Assembly (NCBI RefSeq): GCF_932526225.1
Contig: NC_064036.1
Coordinates: 4,155,501 to 4,219,500 of the forward strand
Length of the DNA stretch: 64,000 nt
DNA from: Nematostella vectensis
Lineage: Eukaryota > Cnidaria > Anthozoa > Actiniaria > Edwardsiidae
Reading direction: 5' to 3'
Position numbers and translations under genes: made by a program. Below the pieces are notes generated by a model. That model was not told where the DNA came from, searched no databases, and saw nothing but the letters and a program-made list of their open reading frames with translations. Shown here piece by piece: positions 1 through 12,000 of the stretch; position 1 is the stretch's first letter; every line of letters begins with the position of its first letter.

Positions 1-80
1 TATAGAGAGAGCAAGTTCAGTTATCAGTGTTATCACTCGCCCAGTTTTCTCACACGTGATTGATGCTGTCTCATTTGTAG

Positions 81-3000
81 AGATGCAGCAGCATTACGAC
101 AGCGAGTTGAAAAAGGTCCGCCATGAACACGAGATGACCCTGTACTACTTGAACCAAGACCACGAGACCGCACTCAAGAGAAAGGAGAGAGTTATAGAAA
201 CAGTAAGTAATAATTGGCACGTAAAGAAAGGAGAGATTCATAGAAACAGTAAGTGATAATCGGCACTTATAAGAAAGGATAGATTCATAGAAACAGTAAG
301 TGATAATTGGCACTTATAAGAAAGGAGAGATTCATAGAAACAGTAAGTGAAAACTGGCACTTATAAGAAAGGAGAGATTCATAGAAACAGTAAGTAATAA
401 TTTGCACTTATATGAAAGGAAAGATTCATAGAAACAGTAAGTAATAATTGGCACTTAGAGAAAGGAGAGATTCATAGAAACAGTAAGTGATAATTGGCAC
501 GTAAAGAAAGGAGAGATTCATAGAAACAGTAAGTGATAATTGACACTTATAAGAAAGGAGAGATTCGTAGAAACAGTAAGTGATAATTGGCAGTGATGAA
601 AAAAGAGTCGAGAGTCATGGAATAAAGTAAAAGTAATAATCTACACTTGCAGCCATCTACAAACCGCTCGGGAATTTGAAACTAAGTGCAGGAGTTGTCG
701 GTGTACGAAACCCTTTTAATCGTTTGAGTTAGAAAATAGGATTTTGAGAACGAGACATCTAAGTTGTGCTCTTTCGAGGGTGTCTCGAAGTTAACTGTTC
801 TGTCGAAGCTTGTGATTTTACTTTGTCTTGAAAAAACAAAAACAAGGCGTTGAAGACGTATCTTTCAAATGAACCTATGATAGAACCAGTAGGACGCAAT
901 GCCCAGGGCAGGGGCGGATCTAGGGGTGGGCCAAGCGGGCCCCCTATTTTCATATATTTGGCTTGAAAATAACAAGAAATACAAGGAAGTACACGGCTAG
1001 AACAATGAATCCGGTCCCCCTTTGGAATCGCTTTTGGCGATTTGCAAAAAGTGACGTGAAAGTTTAGTGGGTTTGCTATACCATCATGTGGCATCCTTGC
1101 GTGACTTGTGGACATTGCTACGTTAGAGTCGCCTTGATAGACAGTTTACAATAGAGACAACGATGGACGAGTGAGACGCTCCGACAGAGTAGGAGACGGG
1201 GCATTTACCTGTTTACACCGTAAACCGTAGGCAAGGGGAGTCCTATGTTCGCGGAGGCCAGCGGTATTCGAGTGCGATCCCCAAGGTATCATTTACCTGT
1301 TTACACCGTAAACCGTAGGCAAGGGGAGTCCTATGTTCGCGGAGGCCAGCGGTATTTGAGTGCGACTCCCAAGGTCCCCCCTACCGGTCCGATTTTTTTC
1401 TTTTTTCGGAAAGAAAGCGCTCGATCTAGAGCATGACTTGATCGGTCAATGTTTATGTTTAAATGAAATGCACTTCGCAATTCCTGCTTAACAAGTTAAA
1501 TGAGGTTCGAGGCGTATATTGTCTCCTTTCTGTCATAATTTAGTGGACCTAGACGGAGCTCATCATCTTCTATTGTTATTATCATCAATGTCAAGCGAGC
1601 TAAATAACTCATAAGCGGCGCTAGCTGCCAAGCCGACTCGTGACCGCGGCAAGTGCGCGACGCACTAATGACCCCTCGAGGGGCTAGCGCGAGCGTAATC
1701 AATACCCTGACCTCTCGGTTGCTAAGCGCTCTCATGTAGCACGGCTCCAATTACCGGTTTACTGACACACAGTTCACTAGATCTCAACTCGCTAGATCGC
1801 CTCGAATCTCGCTGTTTGCAAGGTTGAACGGCAATTGATGGGCCTATTGGCTCTACAAGGTGAGTGTGTGCTGTGCGTGTGTGACTTGGAGTTATAACTT
1901 CAGCGTGTTTACTCATCAATTAGAGTTTAGTGCTCTATTCACAGCTCGTTAGTTTAATGGCCAATAGAACTTGCACGACGCTTATCGAAGGCTGTTGCTA
2001 CACCAAAGATACTGTTATAAAGAAAGCAAACCAAGTCTATCAAATGATCCCCAGGAATATTGTGTCTCGAGAGCTGCCTCTCGTCTGGTCGATTGTAAAT
2101 TGTTGCTGTGTTTACTGTTGATTGAATCTAATGTTTATTTTTCGTACGGTGGAGTTATTTCTACGATCCACGTCCAGCTCGCTTATAAAACCTAAATGTA
2201 CCATAACTAACCTAAATCATATTGGTATCCAAGATGTTCTTTTGATATCTTTAAGTTATTCATTGTTAATCCATTTAAGTCTATCGCCATCGTAAAACAG
2301 TCGGGGAAATCGATGAATAATTTACGCAAATAATTGCTCATGTATTGTTAAATGCGTATTAATTCTGGCTTAACATACCATGAATGAAATAAGTTCGTGC
2401 TTCGCCCCATTTCGTACGACTAATACTGTTCGATCACTCGTTTTAGATGTTGTCTTGCGAGTTGTGTTTGCCTGAGCGAGAGGACCCCGAGATGAGTGAT
2501 ATTAATATTGTTAGTACACTCAATTCAAACTGCACAAATAAACCAAAGCAAACTGCACCAAAACCCTATCTAAACTAAACTAATAACCCTAAATTTACTG
2601 CACCAATAACCCTAAGTAAACTACACCAATAACCCAAACCAAATTACACTAATAACCCTAACCACTTAGCATCCTTCTATAGAATTATTAAAACAGCTTT
2701 AAAGACTCGTAAAAGCCCATGCGTAAATCTTTCGAAACTTTTAATCGATATTTTCGGTAGCATCCATATTAAACCAAAATATACCCTCGCTATCCAAATA
2801 CTTAGATCCTAGACTTCAACACCTTTGACCAATGAGTTTTTTGTATTAACTTAAGTTATATGTGGAGATATTTGGAATTATCGTTAAAATACTGTACTAA
2901 CCGCATCTTCTTGAGTCAATAAGATCAATGTTTTTCGTCCATGTTTTCTGGATATTGTTCCTATAGGCCTCGGGGCACGGTTCGAAAAACAGTCCAAAGC

Positions 3001-6000
3001 TGCGTTGCATTCATACCCTTGGGCCTCCTGTCGATTTTGTCTGAATAACCCAAGGATAGACGCGATAAACATGACACAGACACATGTTGCATTTATATTT
3101 CTTTGACTAAGTATATTATACTTTCCGTATTTGTTGTACGCCCTTGAAACGTATTGGTACAGCCTAATACAGCACTTCTAATTAATTGATTAATCTATTC
3201 CATACTTGTGTCTTATTGTTCTATAAAGAGCTGCCTTTTAACTTGATTAAACTCGTTTTGATGCACGTGCAAGGACAGAAACTTTCTTTGCTTCCCCTCT
3301 ACGTTGGTATATGACTTCCAACGCATTGTAAATCCGTCATAATTGCAAATTTATTGTATTTTGCCACTGATAGGACATTTCAACTATAACCTTGCGCGCG
3401 CATTCATAGAAACCTACCTGAACTACCGTCATGCAGCGCACGCCTTTATAAGCTTGCACAAAGCAAAGCGCGCGCTGCATGACGGTAGTTGCTGTAGTTT
3501 TCCATTTAACCTTGTATTTCCCTCGCACTTGAGTTTGCTACTTGTTACTCAGCTCTAAAGGCGCCTAATCCTGCGTAACCAAATGAATTATGTTAGATCC
3601 CTTCCTCATTGTTCCCAGCTCTTAACTGGCCTCATTCTCCTACCAGGCCAAGAAGAAGAACGAAGAGCTCAAGTCCGAGCTGTCGGCGGCGTCCGATTCC
3701 AGTAAACGCAACTCCCTTACCACAGGGAGCCCACTCAGCAAGAGAGGCTCGCTATTCTCTCCTGATACCGGAAGTGACGTGGAATTTGAGTCGAGTCGCC
3801 TGTCTCTCAAGTCTTCTGCACAAAGTGTCAGGATGATGTTGAGCAAGGTAAGGTTTTTCTGAGGGGGGGGGGGGGGGGGTAATCCCCTCGCATACAGAGG
3901 TAGCATCAGACAGCAATGCTTGCTACGCTTTGCGAGGGTCACAAGACAAAAGATATGTTGGCGAACTACGCTACTATCCCTCCACATGATATACAAACAG
4001 CGCCTGCATTGCTAGTCCAGCAACGATGGTTGTTTCCACCAGCAATACAGTGCAGCTGGAACTAGTACTTCTAGCCTACTTGTACGGTTTGATAGTTTTT
4101 TCCGGCACGAAAACCCCGAAACACGAAGTTCGCATACCACGGCCGCCATCAGTTTTTCCGTCACGAAAACCCCAAAACACGAAGTTCGCATACCACGGCC
4201 GCCATCAGTTTTTCCGGAACGAAAACCCCGAAACACGAAGTTCGCATACCACGGCCGCCATCAGTTTTTCCGGCACGAAAACCCCGAAACACGAAGTTCG
4301 CATACCACGGCCGCCATCAGTTTTTCTGGCACGAAAACCCCGAAACACGAAGTTCGCATACCACGGCCGCCATCAGTTTTTCCGGCACGAAAACCCCAAA
4401 ACACTAAGTTCGCATACCACGGCCGCCATCAGTTTTTCCGGCACGAAAACCCCAAAACACGAAGTTCGCATACCACGGCCGCCATCAGTTTTTCCGGCAC
4501 GAAAACCCCAAAACACTAAGTTCGCATACCACGGCCGCAATCTTAGATGACGCGCTCCGCAGGGGTATGCGAACTTCGTGTTTTCGGGGTTTTTGTGCCT
4601 GAAAACTATCAAAGCCTACAAGTAGGCTAGTAATTTGATGACAAGCTAGTGTTCTAAAATCAAAAACTCAAATTTTGCTATATTTTCGAAATTTATTTAA
4701 GCAACGTTTAAATATTGTCGTAGGTTATTTGAGAACATTTGGTAGTTCTGACACAGCTTAGATGGCAAAATTCTTTGCAAATGATTGCCCGCAGTTCAAA
4801 TGCCTTGCGTATTGTGCACTGTGTGTATGATGTGATGCATATAGCTGAACATATATGTGCCATCTCCAGAGTGGGTCCGCGACCGACACCACCCCGGTGC
4901 AGTCCCCTCTTTCAAGACAGGCCTCTAAGGAAGCCTCGGCTCAGGCCACTTCTACTGAAAGTGCCGCTGCGGAGACTCGGGCCGAGTCTGTCAAGGGTGA
5001 GAGAACAAGGAGTGACCTAAAAGACAGAAAGTACAAAACACCGGAAGTGAAATCAGGCCGGAAGTCAAGGTCACCTCAGAAACTTAAAGTAAAGGTAAAG
5101 ACTCCGGAGGAACAGCTTGCGGAAGAACAGGCACAGAAAGCACAGGGTGACCAAGCAACAAAAGGTATGGAGACACACGACATGGCTCACACCCCTGCAT
5201 TCGTTTTGATGCTGGTTTTCAAGAGTTTTTTGTAGGGACCTGTCTTTAAACTGGTTTTACTTACAGAAACACTTGAGACGTCCGAGGCAGGCATCCAAAG
5301 CGAAGGCGACGCCCCTGAAGAGTCCGCTGACCAGGCCCCTCCGAGACCTCCCATACAGCGCACTTCCACACTGATGACACTTCCCGAGTTGGAGCCTGGT
5401 GATGAGGCTGAGGATGACGTAGACTGGGTACTTTTTTTTATCAATGAAGCTGCAGATTTGTTGTTTTTAATATTGTTTGTTTTGTTGGTTGGTTGGTTGG
5501 TTGGGTTGCCGATCGGTCAGGTGATGGCGTTTGTTGTTTGTTGTTGGCGTTTCGTTTGTTTGTTATGTTTGATTGTTTTTTTTTTATTCTACATAAATTG
5601 TTTACAAAACAATAACGAGCTTTTCTTGTTTTAGGCGATCCTTTCCCCTGAGGATTTGTTGGCTCGAGCAGAGATATACAAAGCCAAGGTAATACACGCT
5701 CACCATATATCCTCGCTTTTAATTTTTTTAAATTAACTTGCATCGATCTGTTTGATCCAGAGCCTTGCTAAGCGAGAAAAGCTTGAAAGCGACCTGGCCG
5801 AGTGGAAGACTAGGGTGAGTTACACTTTGTGACGTAAGTATTTAGCTTAGACGTTGACAAATGCCACATTACGCATGTGGCATTTTTGATAATCGTTGGT
5901 CGTTTTATTTTAGTACCTGAAAAAGACCGATTCACTCCGAAAAGAACTCGCCGAGAATCAAGGAAAGTACGCAGAAGAGAGGAACGACTTGTTGAACCGC

Positions 6001-9000
6001 GTCCAAGAGGCAGAAGCACTCAAGGTAAAACATATAGGGCCAACAAAGCCATAGAAAGTATCGTATATAGGGCCAACAAAGCCATAGAAAGTAACGTATA
6101 TAGGGCCAACAAAGCCATAGAAAGTATCGTATAAAGGGCCAACAAAGCCATAGAAAGTATCGTATAAAGGGCCAACAAAGCCATAGAAAGTAACGTATAT
6201 AGGGCCAACAAAGCCATAGAAAGTAACGTATATAGGACCAACAAAGCCATAGAAAGTATCGTATATAAGGCCAACAAAGCCATAGAAAGTATCGTATAAA
6301 GGGCCAACAAAGCCATGGGAAGTATCGTATAAAGGGCCAACAAAGCCATAGAAAGTATCGTATATAGGGCCAACAAAGCCATAGAAAGTAACGTATATAG
6401 GGCCAACAAAGCCATAGAAAGTATCGTATAAAGGGCCAACAAAGCCATAGAAAGTATCGTATATAGGGCCAACAAAGCCATAGAAAGTATCGTATATAGG
6501 GCCAACAAAGCCATAGAAAGTATCGTATATAGGGCCAACAAAGCCATAGAAAGTAACGTATATAGGGCCAACAAAGCCATAGAAAGTATCGTATATAGGG
6601 CCAACAAAGCCATAGAAAGTATCGTATAAAGGGCCAACAAAGCCATAGAAAGTAACGTATATGGGGCCAACAAAGCCATAGAAAGTATCGTATAAAGGGC
6701 CAACAAAGCCATAGAAAGTAACGTATATAGGGCCAACAAAGCCATAGAAAGTATCGTATATAGGGCCAACAAAGCCATAGAAAGTAACGTATATAGGGCC
6801 AACAAAGCCATAGAAAGTAACGTATATAGGGCCAACAAAGCCATAGAAAGTAACGTATATGGGGCCAACAAAGCCATAGAAAGTATCGTATATAGGGCCA
6901 ACAAAGCCATAGAAAGTATCGTATATAGGGCCAACAAAGCCATAGAAAGTATCGTATAAAGGGCCAACAAAGCCATAGAAAGTAACGTATATGGGGCCAA
7001 CAAAGCCATAGAAAGTATCGTATAAAGGGCCAACAAAGCCATAGAAAGTATCGTATATAGGGCCAACAAAGCCATAGAAAGTATCGTATATGGGGCCAAC
7101 AAAGCCATAGAAAGTATCGTATAAAGGGCCAACAAAGCCATAGAAAGTAACGTATATAGGGCCAACAAAGCCATAGAAAGTATCGTATATAGGGCCAACA
7201 AAGCCATAGAAAGTAACGTATATAGGGCCAACAAAGCCATAGAAAGTATCGTATATAGGGCCAACAAAGCCATAGAAAGTATCGTATATAGGGCCAACAA
7301 AGCCATGGGAAGTAACGTATATATGGCCAACAAAGCCATAGAAAGTAACGTATATAGGGCCAACAAAGCCATAGAAAGTAACGTATATAGGGCCAACAAA
7401 GCCATAGAAAGTAACGTATATAGGGCCAACAAAGCCATAGAAAGTATCGTATAAAGGGCCAACAAAGCCATATAAAGTATCGTATAAAGGGCCAACAAAG
7501 CCATAGAAAGTAACGTATATGGGGCCAACAAAGCCATAGAAAGTATCGTATATAGGGCCAACAAAGCCATAGAAAGTATCGTATATAGGGCCAACAAAGC
7601 CATAGAAAGTAACGTATATAGGGCCAACAAAGCCATAGAAAGTAACGTGTATCGGGCCAACAAAGCCATAGAAAGTATCGTATATAGGGCCAACAAAGCC
7701 ATAGAAAGTATCGTATATAGGGCCAACAAAGCCATAGAAAGTATCGTATATAGGGCCAACAAAGCCATAGAAAGTATCGTATATAGGGCCAACAAAGCCA
7801 TAGAAAGTATCGTATATAGGGCCAACAAAGCCATAGAAAGTATCGTATATAGGGCCAACAAAGCCATAGAAAGTAACGTATATAGGGCCAACAAAGCCAT
7901 AGAAAGTATCGTATATAGGGCCAACAAAGCCATAGAAAGTATCGTATAAAGGGCCAACAAAGCCATAGAAAGTAACGTATATGGGGCCAACAAAGCCATA
8001 GAAAGTATCGTATAAAGGGCCAACAAAGCCATAGAAAGTAACGTATATAGGGCCAACAAAGCCATAGAAAGTATCGTATATAGGGCCAACAAAGCCATAG
8101 AAAGTAACGTATATAGGGCCAACAAAGCCATAGAAAGTATCGTATATAGGGCTAACAAAGCCATAGAAAGTATCGTATAAAGGGCCAACAAAGCCATAGA
8201 AAGTAACGTATATAGGGCCAACAAAGCCATAGAAAGTATCGTATATAGGGCCAACAAAGCCATAGAAAGTAACGTATATAGGGCCAACAAAGCCATAGAA
8301 AGTAACGTATATGGGGCCAACAAAGCCATAGAAAGTATCGTATATAGGGCCAACAAAGCCATAGAAAGTATCGTATATAGGGCCAACAAAGCCATAGAAA
8401 GTATCGTATAAAGGGCCAACAAAGCCATAGAAAGTAACGTATATGGGGCCAACAAAGCCATAGAAAGTATCGTATAAAGGGCCAACAAAGCCATAGAAAG
8501 TATCGTATATAGGGCCAACAAAGCCATAGAAAGTATCGTATAAAGGGCCAACAAAGCCATAGAAAGTAACGTATATGGGGCCAACAAAGCCATAGAAAGT
8601 ATCGTATATAGGGCCAACAAAGCCATAGAAAGTATCGTATATAGGGCCAACAAAGCCATAGAAAGTATCGTATATAGGGCCAACAAAGCCATAGAAAGTA
8701 TCGTATAAAGGGCCAACAAAGCCATAGAAAGTATCGTATATAGGGCCAACAAAGCCATGGGAAGTAACGTATATAGGGCCAACAAAGCCATAGAAAGTAA
8801 CGTATATAGGGCCAACAAAGCCATAGACAGTAACGTATATAGGGCCAACAAAGCCATAGAAAGTAACGTATATAGGGCCAACAAAGCCATAGAAAGTATC
8901 GTATATAAGGCCAACAAAGCCATAGAAAGTAACGTATATAAGGCCAACAAAGCCATGGGAAGTAACGTATATAGGGCCAACAAAGCCATAGAAAGTAACG

Positions 9001-12000
9001 TATATAGGGCCAACAAAGCCATAGAAAGTAACGTATATAGGGCCAACAAAGCCATAGAAAGTATCGTATAAAGGGCCAACAAAGCCATAGAAAGTATCGT
9101 ATAAAGGGCCAACAAAGCCATAGAAAGTATCGTATATAGGGCCAACAAAGCCATGGGAAGTATCGTATATAGAGCCAACAAAGCCATAGAAAGTATCGTA
9201 TATAGGGCCAACAAAGCCATAGAAAGTAACGTATATAGGGCCAACAAAGCCATAGAAAGTATCGTATATAGGGCCAACAAAGCCATAGAAAGTATCGTAT
9301 ATAGGGCCAACAAAGCCATAGAAAGTGTCTTATATAGGGCCAACAAAGTCACGGCTCATACCCCAGAGTAGAACTGAGGTGTAATGCAGGGGAGAGTGGT
9401 GCGCATGCGCTCTGAACTCACGCCTAGTAGCGCACATGATTGTCATTGATGGTCTGCTACAATTACTAATCGTCATTTTTTTTTGTTTCCATCAACAGGA
9501 ACAAGCGAAACACGAGGTAAGCAAAGTGCCGCAGGGCTTATTGAATGCTCTATTTAAAAGTCAAATAAAGCTTAGGCCGTTTTTCGACTGATTATGCCTT
9601 TACAATTGCAGGTAGAGAGGGGATAAAAAATGCATTAGTTAAGGTCGATCGCGCGTTAATCAACAGATTATAAACAGAGGGTGTTATTAATTTTAAACTT
9701 CGCACAGAACCGTCAATGTTTATGCGATTGCTCTAGATTTTTTACCAAAGACTACCCAATGTATGGAGAGTGCACACAGTTAAAAATTGTATTTGTGTTA
9801 ACACGCAATAATGTAGTAGCACATAAAAAGTAGACGCAAAATTGAGCGTTAGCTTTTTGAAGACACAATATGCGACGATACAGCCTCTGTGAAAGTTAGA
9901 AAAAAACTGTGAAAAAAAATGTTAGATGTATATTTAGAATTTCGACCCGAAAAATTGACGGCGAAGCTCAGTCCGTTCGAAAAGCGTTCATAAGCCTTTA
10001 TTACCCGAGTTTTTGCAAATACAACCGCCAATTATGTACGATGCCTCATGTTAAATTTGGTCTGGCTTTGTTCGATAGAAAGAAAGTTGTAACACTACCT
10101 TTAAAAACATTTTTCCGCAAAACTGATAAAAACACATTTGTCAATATTTGTCAATGATAAAATTCGGTCCTTCAGACAACTTCTATGATCGACTAGACTA
10201 CATAGAAGCGCTTTATTGGGGCAGGGAATTTTTTAAAGTGAGGGACTATCTCTGGTTGTGTTTTCGTGGTGGCGGGGGTTGTCAATTGTTGAAAATACAG
10301 TTGAAATGCACACAGTCAGTGGGGCGCAAAGACGAGGGTCAAGCCTGAACTGTAAGAGCTCGTGCGTATCAACGTGCGCTTTCTTTTAGTTACAAAAAAC
10401 TTTGAAAACACAACCCGAGCAATCGCACAAACATTGACGCTTCTGTGCGAAGTTTAAAATTAAAGTGCGTTATGTTGGTGGATAAAAAATAAAGTTTAAA
10501 ATTAAAGTGCGTTATGTTGGTGGATAAAAAGTTAGGGCTCAAATAAATTATCTTCCCAAATACTCCCCCTCCTACCCTTCGGCCCTTTACCCTTCGGTAT
10601 ACTTTTATGTGATTTTAATCTTGTTGAAGTTGGCCATCGTGGTAAAATACATACATTCTATCTCAATATTAAATAAGGCTAGACTTCAAAGTTGAGGGCG
10701 TTAATCGGGTCTTTCATTGGAATTGTGAATTTGTTGATATAATTTATGTTTATATTGGACTCATTCGAGGTCAGTCAAGTTGTAATTGCGTTCTCTGCAG
10801 TCCATCACCAATTGATTAATAACTTTTGACAGGAGAACTTATATATATTTAGATTATTTTTTCTATTTTACTTATGGTGATTTTTAGCCTTCCTTTGGCC
10901 AATCTGGCACCATTGTTATTTTTGTATGAATAAACTCCGTCTGATAACGGAATCTTTCTAGACAAAGCACCAATTTTAAAGTTTCCCTCACTGCTTGACT
11001 TTTCGGATGTCGACAAAATAGAATTTCCATATTTCATTACCTTAGCTGCTAATTTGAAGGATAAAGTCGTTTGTGTAATTGGCTATGCTGCTAGCTCATG
11101 AAGTGTGACTCGTCTGTGTGTAATGACGGGTGCCTTGACACACTTTGCCATTTCCATTACAGGCTGAGCAGGCCGTCCTTCAATTGGTAAGTAAATATTC
11201 TTTCTGCAATTCACCGCGCAGCTTATTTACGAGAATAAACTAAGGTAGTTCTTCAACTTTACGGAGAATATACTCTGTTGAGTTATTGACCCATTTTTTT
11301 TTTTTTTGCTTCTTGTGATATGCTAAAAGTAAACATATCCTTTGTAATTAAACTTGAAGACGGTTTGTTTATTCAGGAAAGATCCTATTTTTCCCCGAGG
11401 TGATTTAAAAAAACACTTGTTTTCTGTCGACAGGAGGATTTTCTAGCCGAGCAGGAGGAAATGGTGAGCGAATCTTAACATTTCATGCTGCTTTTACCTA
11501 ATATAATTTGTCATGTTTTTCAATATCCTCCCAAGGAGGTATGTCAGGCTGACGCCAAGGTCGGGCGCGCAGGAGGATCATTTCAAACTGGTCGTTTCGT
11601 TCTTGTGTGCTCGTTGTATGCGGCAGCAAATGGGTCATTTACAGCATGCAAATCCTTTTTTTTACCATTTTCTGTCGTGAATTGCTGGAAAGGCAGGAAT
11701 TTACATATTGAGAATATTGAAGGTCCTTCGTGAAAGATTTCCTTTTTTTAAATAATAATACTATTTATAAGGCGCTATAAACTATGTATACACAGTATTC
11801 CGTTTTGAAAAGGTACTTTTCTGATGCTCGCGGTAGTTCTAAATAGCCGTCAGTCTTATACTGTCAAACTCGTCGTTATAGCTCTTTACAGAAGTACGTA
11901 TGAGCTGACAGAGAATAATTCTTTTTTTTTTCGTACCTTTTTTAATAATAAAAATTTGTATAGTCAGGCATAGTTTCTTCTGGGGGTTATTTCTTTGATT

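Larger units (their letters stand above)
603..3646 (+). other. Intron of the coiled-coil gene, no coding exon seen
   Basis: I find no convincing coding exon here. It holds a dispersed repeat at about 905-1075 (GGGGCGGATCTAGG..., related to 58430-58605), a two-copy tandem duplication of about 85 bp at 1203-1375, a degenerate stretch of CAATAACCCTAA-like units at 2520-2690, and a perfect 19-bp inverted repeat at 3421-3490. Confidence 0.6.

Noticed and set aside
2520-2690. Telomere-like CAATAACCCTAA units
   Set aside because: Irregular spacing and unit length, internal position, and a low-complexity A/C-rich context. Not a true telomeric (TTAGGG) array.
4026-4612. Open frames of both strands over 4026-4612
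   Set aside because: They follow the repeated arm of the inverted-repeat element and have no independent coding features.
6020-9352. Minus-strand open frame of 1,110 codons made of an 11-residue hydrophobic repeat
   Set aside because: It is the reverse reading of a 33-bp minisatellite in an intron. The unit length is a multiple of three, so an open frame needs no selection; there is no start context or non-repeat domain.
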